Assembly (NCBI GenBank): GCA_010279815.1
Contig: QEOQ01000663.1
Coordinates: 124,001-188,000, forward strand
Source: Brachionus plicatilis
Taxonomy: Eukaryota; Rotifera; Eurotatoria; Ploima; Brachionidae
Direction of reading: 5' to 3'
DNA length: 64,000 nucleotides
The notes below the pieces were generated by a model. It made no database searches. It was not told the DNA's origin and saw nothing but the letters and a program-made list of their open reading frames with translations. Position numbers and translations under genes: made by a program. Below, in pieces: positions 34,193 to 45,770 of this stretch (within the stretch, counting starts at the first letter, position 1; each line of letters opens with the position of its first letter).

Positions 34193-35845
34193 TTTTATTC
34201 TAATTTAGGATATTTTTTTTTTCAAATTCAATGAATCAACTATAGATATATTTAATTATTAAAAAGATACCTTAGAAGGCAAAAAAATTTATAAAATTGG
34301 AAATAATATCCCTCATAATAATAAATAGTTGTCTAGGAAACTAATCTTTTTTTTATATATAGACAAAAAGCTTTCTAGTTCATGTTACTTGTTTTTCTCT
34401 TGGATTGTTTTTTTATCAAATTTAAAATTTTATTGATTATTTCTAAATTTCTATTTTATTTTGCACGAAAGGATAAGTTAGTTTTATGTTTTTAGACTAA
34501 TTTTGTTTGCTCTAATGCAAACTGAATTTTCATGTTCCCATTTTAATTTCTAGTTGCATGCTCTTGAGTTCAAGTCTAAATTCTAAATGCAAAATTTGTG
34601 TATAAAAATAAACTCTAAATTAAATTATTTGTAGAATCAAGAATTGTATTTAATTTTAATAGAAAGATATATTAGAGCAAATCAAATGATGGACATTTAA
34701 TGAAACGTCATAAAATTTTTGATGATATTTTCTAAGGAACCTCTGATGATTTGCGCTAAAAACCCTTTGAAAGTAAAAAAGTCGCCGTTTGACTTTTCAT
34801 AAATCTAAAAGCAACAAAAAAATTATAAGTTGTTAAAAAAAGAGTAATACATTTTCTTTACATTCGTTAATTTAATTTCAGTATTCAAGGACAACCGAAA
34901 TAATTAGAAAAGATAAACTTCTTTATTTATTATGTTGAACTACTAATTTTTGACAAAAAAAACTTAATCTTTAAAAAAATCAAAGTTGATTAATGAAAAA
35001 TAAGTAAAAATGTAATTTTTATTTGAATCATCATCATTTAAAATTATAAATATAAGTGGGGTTATTATTGAATGAATTTTTAAGAGAGAATAATGTTTAT
35101 AATTAATGATTGCAAGTTGAAAGATAATAAATTGTTATAGACAAAAATTAAAAACATATTCATTTAGTAAATATTTAAGCCATTTTCAATCAAAAATCTA
35201 ATCAAAATTTTGAATAATATATTTTTTGATCTAATCTTCGTAAAAACTCTCGACTTGAAATTTTTATGCAACAATAAAAATAAATATAAATTTAAATCCA
35301 TATTTTTAAATTTAAAAAATTTTATTGTTTTATCTAAATTTTAAAAAACTGCTCAAAATCTGTTCAATTTCAACACAAATTGGATTTATTTTGAAATGTA
35401 ATTTAGAAAAATTAGATACTTGATTAAAGTTTGTTCAAATTTAGTGAAAGAGCGTTAATAGATAATAGACAATGAATTAAAACTTTAAATTTTAAATTTT
35501 ATTAAGTTATAATCGATAAGAATGAAATTTAAAATATCAAAACAAGACACCATTGACACTCATCTGAAATTGAATTTAGTAAAAAAAATCAAAATGTTAA
35601 GTCAGCTAATTCGGTTTTTTTTTTGAAAAATGTTAACTTTGAGAAAATTATTTACAGCTCAATTATAATACAAAAAAAAGAAGAACAAGATAAAAAAGTT
35701 TGAAAATCTGCTACAAATCACACTTAAAGATTTTACAAATTTAAATAAATACAGTTGTGTCTAAAAAATTACTTCATAGACAATAGGATAGAACTAAAAT
35801 GAACAAATATTATATAAGTTGGTTTTAATTTAGAAAAAATGTAAT
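34193..35845. other. Intergenic DNA between IFT70-B and FoxB
   Basis: AT-rich, no supported gene. It holds the IFT70-B 5' flank and the FoxB 3' UTR. Confidence 0.5.
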
Positions 35846-38800
35846 TCAGCTGTGCATTGGCAAAAATAATGGCAAAAACTTCGAAAAACTTATTTGTTCA
35901 TTATTCGGATTGTTTGATTTTTGCTGACTAGCCATGATCGGAGCTTGACCCAAACTCTGCATTATTTGGCCATATTGAACGCCTTGATTCACAGCCGTCG
36001 AATGACCTGTGAATGCAGCCCTCATTACCATGGCTTGGTAAAGATGCTGTTGTTGCAAACCAATGCTAGGATATGTTTTTGACATGGCAGATAGTGCTGA
36101 GACTAGATAAGACTGGTCATGCATGACCGGAGAAGAGCAAGCTAAAGCATTTGGATTAGCGAGTGAAAAGTTACTATTCAAAACTGGTAGCCCATTGCCC
36201 GGAAACATAAAAGGCAGTGAATTTCTTAGTCGTAAAGCTGCAGACACATCTTGCAGCATTGGCGCGCCATTTTGTCCACTACCATTCTTGGTCACATTTT
36301 CGCTCTCTATATTTCCAGTTATGATCTCTTCGGGCGAGCCACAGCGACTGCTATTAGCGCTCTCTAATCTGCTACTGGACCTACTACTAGAGGTGTTATT
36401 TGACACATTCAAATGCTTGTTATCATGACTATTTGGTTTTTTTAAATCGTCCACAATAAGTCTCATTTGCTTATCGTTTATTTTTTTCGAATTTTTAGCC
36501 TTTTGAATGCAAATACTCGAATGGCTCAGCTTAAGTTTGTCATCTGAGCTATTAATTAGGCTATCGATTGAAAAAGAGTTGATTTTTTTCTTAGAATTTT
36601 CATTCGAATAAATTGATGAGCTTGACGAGGATGGCGATGAAGACACAGTTCCTGGTGTGCTAGGCAAAATTCCAATCTGGTTCATGAACAATTGGGTGGG
36701 ATCTGAAACACTGATTGCCAAATGTTTCGCTTGTTTTTCAACACTCTGAGAGAACAATAGCATTTGGTTCAAACTTGGCAATTGATGCGAGCCTTGTTCG
36801 CCTTCTTTAATGGAAATGTCAGCTTCATCATCATCAAAGTCCTCGTCAAAATCCTCATTTTTTGACTGATCGTGTTTTTCTTGTTCATCCGATTTCTTTT
36901 TTTTTTCAACTGTGCCACACAGTGTCTTAAATCTTTTTCTTCGTCTCAATAAACTACCATTATCGAACATGTTGCCACATCTGAAAATTGAAATTTTTTT
37001 ATTTATTTATAAACAGACTCATGAGTAAGAAAAAAACCAATCGAAACTTAAAAGTCAAGTTAATAATAATTTTCTCAATTTTAATTTTGCATTTATTTTA
37101 AACAAATTTATTCATTTTTTTATAAATTAAAAGAAATACTTTTTTTTTTAATTTTTTAGTGATATTTAAAAGATAAATAAAGGTGTTTATTGAAATTAAT
37201 TAAAATTTTACAAAAAAATAAAATATTTTTTCTCAGACGAAATAAAAAATTTAAGTGGAAAATTTTAAAATGAACTTGAATAATTAAATTTATTTAATTT
37301 ATTTAATTTTGCACGTTAGATCGAATTTAAATCATTGCCAGAATTAACTAATTACTAAAAATTAGTTGCAAACAAAAATTCTTTGATAATAAAATTATAT
37401 TATGAATTAATGTAATAAAAAATTAAAAAGAATAATTCGCAAGCGTTTTTATTGTTTTTGTGAAATTTGGTTTTAAAATTCAATTTAGTATTTAGTGCAT
37501 TTGAAGAAATTTAACATTTCGGTTTGAATAAATAAATGCTAAATATAAATAAAAATATTTTACCCCATAAAAATTTTTAATTCAAGTATGTATTTTTATA
37601 AACTACTTTGATTGTGATAAACATAAAGACTCGTTTATACAAGTTATGACAGATCGAATTATGGCTTATTGTTAGTACGATTCTTTAATTCTTTATACTG
37701 TTCTTTTCTTTTTTTTTGGGTATAAACAAAAATATTAGGTATGAGAAAAAATAATTAAATTTGGTGAAATTTAATGAAATTCTAATTGATTTATAATAAA
37801 TTTTTTTTTTTAATTTAAAAAATTAAATCCTAAGAATAATTAATTAAAATAATGAAATTGGGTTAAAAAACTATGGTAAAAATTTTTTAATGAGAGAATG
37901 TTTTTTTAAAAGATTTTTTTGAAATTTATCATTTGGAAAAAAAGAAGTTTTTTATTTTTCTATTATGAAACAAGTAAAAATTTTAAATAAAGCATTTTTT
38001 GGAAAAAAAATATTTATAAACAAATATTAACAATGCCTTAAAACTCTTATTCAATTATTTAACCTGCAGCTTCATTCTTATTCTCAGGATCTTCTTCAGT
38101 CTCCAAGCACTCTTCTATATACTCAACCAATATTGTTCAGTTTTTTTTAATTAGAAAAATTATTTTTTAGTAGAAATTAAAAAAAAAAGCGTAGGAGTAA
38201 AAACACAAAAAGAACGTCTAAAAGGTAAACTGAAAAGCTAACCAAAACTTTTAAACCATCTATTTGAATGAAATGCTAAATAAAGAACGTATTTAAACGA
38301 ATTAAGCTGTTTTTGTTTTTTTTCTAATTTTCTAAAATCTTAAACGCTCATGTTTAATAAAATTTTTGTTACCTCAAATTTTTAAAAAATTACTTCTAAT
38401 AAAATTTGATTTTTTTTTTAATTTTAATTCTATTAAATTAGTAACATGTTAAAAGCAAGGAGACTGAAATTTAAGACAAACACCGTCTAAGAAAGGCCCA
38501 AATTTTATTTTTACTTAAAATTCAAATTTAAAATATTAAACAAAGGTAACTAACTAATCCTTTCTTCAAAATAAAAAAAAGTGAACTTTTATATTTTTCA
38601 AAAGTATTTTTCAGTCATAGACAAAGTTTTAAAATAAAACTTTTATTTTTGTTTTAAATTTTTTTTTGACATTGGACTGAAAGGAAAGAGCTTTTTTACC
38701 AGGTGATAAGACATCAAATTTTGGTGTTTTTTTTTTAATTTTTTGAAATCAAAGTATAGATTAATTAAATTTTTTTATCCAAAAATGAAACATGTTTAAT

Positions 38801-39461
38801 CAAAAAAGTATTTTTAATATTTAATTATTTAATAATTAGCTTAACAATTTTATCAAACGATTGCTTAACAAATCTATTATTAATTCTCATCTATCAAAAA
38901 AATATTTTTTGTCATGCAAAGCGCATTAATGTCGAATTAAAATAGCTCAATTTGGGCATTGAGTACCTAGCGAAATCAATTGCCTATTCATACTTATCAA
39001 ATATTTGATATAAACCGCTTACTAATTCTGGATCGTTAACAAAAAATGTTGACAATTCAATCGAAAAACAATGATTAATTAGTTAGGAGGGAATTAAAAA
39101 AATGAGCCAATCCAAATTTTTTTCAGAAAGCTAATCGATTGATTGATTTATTGATTAGAGACAAATTTAATTGGTTTAAAAGGTACCTTGGATGTAGGGC
39201 CCAATAGCTGCCTTTGCCTGGACGGTCCTGTCTGCGCGGAATTTTTATAAAGCAGTCGTTGAATGACAAGTTGTGTCGGAGTGAGTTTTGCCATTTTTGA
39301 GTGTTTTTTCTGTAGTAGGGAAACTTGTCCATTATGAACTTGTAAATGTCGGATAGTGGAAGCATTTTTTCGTTAGACGCCTGGATGGCCATGGCTGTTA
39401 GTGCAATGTATGAATAAGGCGGCTTTTCGTCACCATAAGTTGCTTTACCGGGTCGCGGCAT
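35846..39461 (-). CDS. FOXB1: Forkhead transcription factor FoxB, 2 exons
   Basis: DNA-binding transcription factor, in other animals active in neural and ectodermal patterning. Exon 1 is 39461-39187 and exon 2 is 36980-35846: 1410 nt, 469 residues. The protein opens [20 protein letters not shown], the FoxB start, with the forkhead domain at residues about 12-105. Recognition helix [18 protein letters not shown] and wing [12 protein letters not shown] are intact. The 2.2-kb intron splits the domain after ALHP, and exon 2 resumes [18 protein letters not shown], the FoxB-type continuation. Then come an acidic stretch ([16 protein letters not shown]), long Ser/Asn-rich regions and FSIDSLI, an EH1-like motif that in this family can recruit Groucho. 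Longer than vertebrate FOXB1 (about 325 residues) owing to low-complexity insertions. Other Fox classes fit the start and the CGNMF block less well. Confidence 0.95.
36981..39186 (-). other. FoxB intron (2.2 kb)
   Basis: Donor CCAAG|GTACC and acceptor TTTTCAG. AT-rich. A minus-strand stretch near 38052-38128 reads [20 protein letters not shown] before a stop, without a convincing acceptor, so I do not call it an exon. Confidence 0.6.
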
Positions 39462-41814
39462 TTTTTAAATTTTCTTCTAAAATCTACACAAATAAAAATC
39501 ACTCTTGTAAGTATTTATAAAAAATGTGAAGCTAAAATTAATTAGTCGTGAACAAAAATTTCAATAGAGAGTCAATAATTTTGTTAATCGATAATGTTTG
39601 AAAAGGCTTTGACGTATTGTTCTATTGTCAAAGCGGCTTAAATCACTTGGTCTAAATCAAAATGAAAAATCTTTTTTTAATTAAAGATATGTTCGCAAAA
39701 GGTTGCGCAAGTGTACCTAATTCAAAGAAAAAAAATAGCCAAAAACTCTTTGTCTCTTTTACCACAACTAAATTGTTTTAACCCTTTTTAATTTTTATTT
39801 TTTTTGGAATAAATATTTGATTAGTCAGACTTTTTTGTTGTGGTCAAATTTAACCTCAAATTAAATCGGATATTAAGTTGATTTAATTAAAAAACAATTT
39901 CCTGATCAATTTTTTAACAATATTTCACTTGTTACTTGATATACAGGAAATGTTGTTATTAAATCAGCTAAGAGCAGATATTAAAAAGAAAATTACAAAA
40001 TTGACTTGATAAAACTTAAAATAAATATTTTTCTTTTCTATTTTTGTATTTTTTTGAAATATTTGTTAATAATTATTTAGAAAAGTAAAATTCTTATGTT
40101 TATCTTAATTTATTAAAAAAAATGGTTTTAAAAACTATCATACTAAACCGTAACGCTGTTCAAAAAATTTTTTCTATTTATAGTTTTAAATATAAATTAG
40201 AAAGTTAAAGTCATTTTCTTTTAACAATCAAATCTACTTTATTAAAAAAAAATTGAAAAATCTTTTTGCACAGCCTAAAATTTTTTTATAAACAATGATT
40301 ATGAAAATTTCAAACTTGAAAATGATTTGTTCATGTTTTAAAAGATTTAAAAAATTTAACTGTATATTGTTAAATTTTTTAAATAGATATTTCATAATAT
40401 ATAATGTATTGGCAAGTAAAAAAGTTTGAATTCTAACTAATTGAAAAACCAAAAAAAATTTCTTTTTCTAATTCTGATCGACGAATAAAAAACGATTTTA
40501 TTTTTTATAATTATTTTTATATTAATTTTGTTTATTTTTGGAACCTTTTAAATTGATATTAATTAAAATTTTGTTTCTTAAATAAATTATTATACTGAAT
40601 TAAAAAAAATTCACCTTGAGTAATAAATTTCTTTTCTAATTTTTGAATTTTGAACTTTAAAAATTTAAAACTTCTTTTAGTTTTTCATTAAATTTAAAAG
40701 AATTTTTCTTGCGTTCTCTTTTCAATTCTTTATGATAAATTTTGAATACTTCATTTGGGTTAAGTTTTTATTCTCAAAAGACTTATCAATTCTTAGTTTT
40801 ATTTGCAACCTCCAAAACATTTATTTACACTACATTAGCTATAAATAATTTTTAAAAAATCTCTTTTTAAAACATAAAATTGGAGAACAAAAAATACAAA
40901 TGACATAAAAATTATTCATGATCACAAATTTGACGCGACTTAAAATTATGCTATTGTTCCTAGATAAAATTTGGTCCACTATTATAATGTGCACAAACAT
41001 CTCTTGGTGTTAAATTAAGCATGTCACAGTAAATCAAAATCTTCCGTATATTTGTATCCCCACCACGTCCTTAACGCTAATAGCATTATACGAGTTACTT
41101 TTTAATTATTACTCATATCTATTAAACAGATTTTCAAATAAATTAATATTTTTTTTGATTAAGTAGATTATTTTTTTTTTTGCAAAAAGTATCATAGTTT
41201 ATAATTTTATTTTAATATTTTGGATTAAAAAAAAACGTAAAAATGCTTGGTGCTCAAATTTGATTTGCAGTTGATTAGTTATATTTTATTTTGAGACGCT
41301 ATTAGCTCAATAATTTACAGTAGTAGATGATCTTGATAGGATCTATTTCTAGTAATTTTAACACTAAAGTCACAAAAAACTTTTTTGAATTATTTAATCC
41401 AAAATATTAAAAAAAAAAATTTAACTTTTTTCTTGGCAAAAACTTTGCTTTAAAAAAAAATAAAAAATTCACTTTATTCGAGAAAAAAATTAATTTATTT
41501 GAAAAATCTGTACAAAAAGTTAAAGGTATTTAAGAATGTTTTAAACGAATCAAAATGACTCTTTTGGTTTTTTTAGCGTCAAAAATTAAAAAAAAAAAAC
41601 TAAATTAGCAAATTGTTTTTCTCATTTTAAAACTTGATTCCTAGTTGAGCTTCAAATCTCACATTAAATCTGATGAACCTACATTAAATTTAAAGGTAAA
41701 AATTTTTAAGCAAATAAAAAGCTTCAACTAATTCAACTCAATTTCGTTAAACTTATAGCTTTAAAAGATTATGATGGAATTGCTATTTGACCACTTGATT
41801 TTTATTTCTAGATA

Positions 41815-42000
41815 TAGCGCCCAAATCATCAGCTCAACAATTCAAAAAATTCAACATAGAATAAAAAAAATAATCAAAAGATTTCCCAACAATAAAACTT
41901 TGAGTTACAGCATCCAAAAAATGACAATAGTTGATTAAAGAAGTATCTCCTATTTAAACGTAATGAATGATTTAAGATGAGTCAAGAACAACGAAGATTG
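41815..42000 (+). pseudogene. Possible LINE ORF2 C-terminal relic
   Basis: Plus-strand codons read RYSAQIISSTIQKIQHRIKK, then IIKRFPNNKTLSYSIQKMTI, a stop, and RSISYLNVMN. The IQ-x-IQ-x-R pattern followed by a basic stretch resembles the region after the reverse transcriptase in many LINE proteins. Decayed, no ends seen. Confidence 0.4.
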
Positions 42001-42809
42001 AGAGAATATCTATTACATCCATTTAAGAAAATAATTGAATTTGAAAAAATAAATTTAGTAAAAGGAATAAATTATGCCAAAAGCTTATGACTGAATCTAA
42101 GAAGACGGAAAAGGACGGGAAAAATAAATAAAAAATACAGTTCCGCTATGGATTTTCAACAAACAGATTTGTGGATGCATCAAATAAACAGATGTTAATA
42201 AACAGTGATCTAAAAATGTTACAAAAGAATTCTTTCTATAATTCTTTTTTTTAGATGCATTACTTTACTTAATTTTTTCATTCAAAAATTACTAAAATAT
42301 AAAAATTACTTTTTATTTTAATCAAATTTAAATAATATAAATGAAGCTTATAATGGAACACGATGATTCATCCAATTTATCAGCTAACAGTTATAATTTG
42401 TTCCTGTTCTATCCTAGCAGACAATATGGCAGACGTTCATCCCTTTTTCCATTACGACTCCCCATCATCAGAGGTTACTGCACTGAGTTGATCAAATATA
42501 CCACAATTTTTACCCAAAAAAAGTAGGTCCCCCTTTTTTTTAATGATAGGGATTTAAATACTACGTCCGGTACTGCGGAGATATTTTTAAAATGTTTCTC
42601 CCTTGGCGGGAGAAAGACACAATATCATACAACAGACAAGAAAGTGTAAAGACTGTATTATGAAATATTATATCGTAGGGTCAATGGACTGGCGACATCA
42701 ACGCTAAACACTGAGCCGAAGTATTGCTTTTGCAAAAACTTCATAGAATAAGCTATTTGTGAACACTATATGGCAATCTGCAAACTTACTAATAGACAAT
42801 TTTGATTAA

Positions 42810-42887
42810 GTTGACAGTGAATATATTCAAGTTAAGAAAAGAGGTAGACCACCAAAATCTAGTAGTGGTCCTTTAAATAAAAATTAA
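42810..42887 (+). pseudogene. Possible transposable-element protein tail with AT-hook (RGRPPK)
   Basis: A short frame reads VDSEYIQVKKRGRPPKSSSG to a TAA. KKRGRPPK is a textbook AT-hook core. It sits after a decayed patch of higher GC without splice signals and is likely a relic of the same general kind as 5870-6041. Confidence 0.3.
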
Positions 42888-44150
42888 TAATGTTGAGAAA
42901 AATAAAATTATTCAAGAGAATATTTAATTATTTAATGTATATTTAGACAAAAAATTTTATATTTATAGAAATAGCTTTTTTTAAGAAAATATATGGATAA
43001 ACTATTTAGAAAAAATAATTCTTATTTAACTTAATTATTAGCCAAAAATAAACTGTGAGTGACAGACAAGAAAGTCTATAGTTTCCGAGCTCAAATTGAA
43101 TTCATGAGGAATAAATTGAAAAATTGTTTAAAATCCTTTAATGATAAATATAAATTTTCAAAAATTTCTTATAAAAAAATTGAAACTTTCAGATTATATA
43201 GCTTAGTGATATGACACCAGATCTTATTCGAACAATAAGAGTACAGAAGAGTATATATGAATAAACAAAATATTTTTTTTTTTCTAATAATTTTATCTCA
43301 TTATTAAAGATAAAATAAATTGTTTTTTAAATCAATTAGTGTGATTTTGAATAAAACTAATTTGTAGGCTTTTCCTAAACTATTTTTTAAAATTAAATCA
43401 AATAAAGCCGATTCTATCTTAAAGAAAATCTTCAGCTTTATCTTCTAAAAAGAGGAAATTTGTGCCATCTGAAAAGAATTCAAAGGTTGTGTGTCTTAAA
43501 ATATAACTATTAGGCCCAAACGAAAACGAATGAAGAATAAAAAATTATCTCTGAGAAATTGATTAAAAAAACTCTTGCAATTCAAGTATACCTCTTAACT
43601 ATTTATTTTTGAGTAATTCCAGTAAAATGCTCGCTAAACATAAACACTTTTATTTTTTCTTATTTTTGATGAATGCTTAGAAATATCTTCTAGAACAAAA
43701 ATGAAAAAGAAAAATTGTGTATTTGAATGGTGATCAGTGAAAACTTTGGCTCATTTAAGACAAACAAAATTTGAATAATTACCTAATATTTATAGAGAGT
43801 ATTTATTTTAAGTAGAACAATGATTGCAAAAATATTATTTTTTGGTTGTGTTGTGTAGAGAGCCTTCGAAACATCATCTAACAGACAGACTTGTTCTACT
43901 ATTTATATTATTTAGATTTATTTGAATAAGAAAAATAAACATTTATTATTTCCAGTTCCACTGGGCTCACGTACTCTTACCTTTGCTGTATAAAATTAGA
44001 ATAAAAAAAACAAAATTTTTTCTTTGTTAGAAAATCTTAACTTGAATAAAAAAAATACTTGAATTTGTTGTTTTTTGAATTATTTTTTTTTCTTATTTAA
44101 AAATAAAAAAATATAAATCTAATAAAAATTCTAATTTTAATATTTTTGAG

Positions 44151-44391
44151 ATATACTCGATGCTCGCGGCAATATTCTAGTGTTTTGCCAACTCGAATTA
44201 TACTCGGCTTAGTGAATACTCAAGACCGAGTGGTTTCTTTACTTAACAACTATTACAAAACAGGTGCCTTGTATTCTTTCGCTGCAGCAGATGCAGCGCG
44301 GCCAAAATTCAACAACCAGCTTCTTTCAAACAATTTCTATCAAAATACAATCAAAAACATAGCAAAAATAAACCTAAAAATAAATTCTTAG
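44151..44391 (+). CDS. Candidate terminal exon of an unidentified gene
   Basis: I do not recognise this. A GC-raised stretch follows a possible acceptor (TATTTTTGAG) and stays open for about 80 codons to a TAG, reading YTRCSRQYSSVLPTRIILGL, then NNYYKTGALYSFAAADAARP. A second frame gives a shorter peptide (DARGNILVFCQLELYSA). A strong-looking TTTCCAG acceptor lies upstream at 43949-43955, while the same patch on the minus strand has a good donor (CAAAG|GTAAGAG). Strand and frame are therefore uncertain, and the call is weak. Confidence 0.25.
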
Positions 44392-44686
44392 TTTTTATTG
44401 TTTTGTTTTGTTATGGAAAAAAATAATTTAAATATTTAATTTAAGATTTTATGATTGGCTGAACTAGCATTCAATTAATTTATCCAATTTTTGTTTTGTC
44501 GACACACAATAAAACACAATAACAAATTTAATTTAATTAACCAATCAATTAATTTTATTTTAGCTCAAGCACAATAAATAAAAATTAATTTATTTTTGTT
44601 CCACTCTCAAGAATAACAATTAGCAGCAGTATTACTAGAATTATGATGAGGAATCTAAACAATAAACACTAGCTAAATTAATATTT

Positions 44687-44701
44687 AGAGAGAGAGAGAG
44701 A
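44687..44701. repeat. (GA)n microsatellite
   Basis: About seven GA units followed by an A run. Confidence 0.8.
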
Positions 44702-45703
44702 AAAAAGACCAGAATGGAAAAAAAGTTTAACAACTTATTTATCGAGTTGCTTATTCTCATGCTAACACAACATTTTGTCTTATTGATAATCACGTTTGGT
44801 CCAAAATTAAATATCATGATTCTTTTGTTCAAGATCTGTTTTTTTTTTTCTTGTTCGAGTTGAATTTTGAATATTCAATTAGCAACAAAAACATCTCTAA
44901 ACTATCTGCTAAAAAAATTGTAAATAATTAAAAACAATAAAAAAATTTCATTCTTTATTACTTGTCCAATTAAGATATTTGAAAAAAGAAGAAAAAAAAT
45001 TGTTGATGCTCGATTAACTCGGATAGATAAGTGACTGTCTGCCAATTTGTTGACAATGATAGGCATATCGAATGTTTTATGTTTTTTTTTTTTTGAGTTT
45101 TTTTGCTGCGCGCGGGTTGTGGGATGGAGGGATAACAAAAATTCTTCTAGTCAAATTTTCTAATTTAAATGGTCTAATGGAGAAAATTTAAGATTCCGTT
45201 CCGTAAGTTGAAAATTAATGATTGGATTTAGGGCATGAACAAAAAAAGATTAACTTGTTAAGTAGAGTCAAAATCCTAATCTGTGATACACTTAAAATAA
45301 ATTACTATGATCATTAAAATATTGATTTCATGTCTATTGAAATCAATCGATTAAAATATATTAAATTACGTTTATGTTTTTTTGTGGCTTAGCTGTCGTT
45401 TTGAAACAATAGCTTAAAGTAGTTTATAGCTAAGCCAAAAATGCCTAATCTTAATTATCATTTATACAATACAAAAAATTTAGAAAAAAATTCAATTTTG
45501 GTCAAAATATACCTTGGGGTCATCTGTCGATAAATTAACACCAATTGAAAAAAATATTTAGCACCACCAAGTCGCAAGAATAAAATTTATTACATCACGT
45601 GATATGCTAATTCCTTATTAGCCCAATTCGGACTTAAAATTAAGCAATATTTTTCTCTTCAAATTTTCTTTTCTTAAACAATATTATAAATTTTTTCGCT
45701 GAC

Positions 45704-45770
45704 CTTGATCAAAAAATTCACCAAAGCCAAAGTCATTCAGCCTGCTTTCATTTTCTCCGTATTCGCTCAT
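45704..45770 (-). CDS. Possible first coding exon of an unidentified minus-strand gene
   Basis: An ATG opens MSEYGENESRLNDFGFGEFF with DQ before a possible donor (CAAG|GTCAGC), in a patch of clearly higher GC than its surroundings. Without splicing the frame stops six codons later. I find no convincing downstream exon and do not recognise the peptide. It could equally be a chance frame. Confidence 0.2.

Larger units (their letters stand above)
39462..43855. other. FoxB upstream region, non-coding with transposon relics
   Basis: 4.4 kb upstream of the FoxB start, likely including its promoter. I see a LINE-like relic at 41815-42000 and an AT-hook-like protein tail at 42810-42887. The raised-GC patch around 42540-42760 is unassigned. 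No intact gene. Confidence 0.45.

Noticed and set aside
38052..38128. Acidic minus-strand peptide ([20 protein letters not shown]) inside the FoxB intron
   Set aside because: No acceptor in a usable phase, an immediate upstream stop, and no FoxB similarity.
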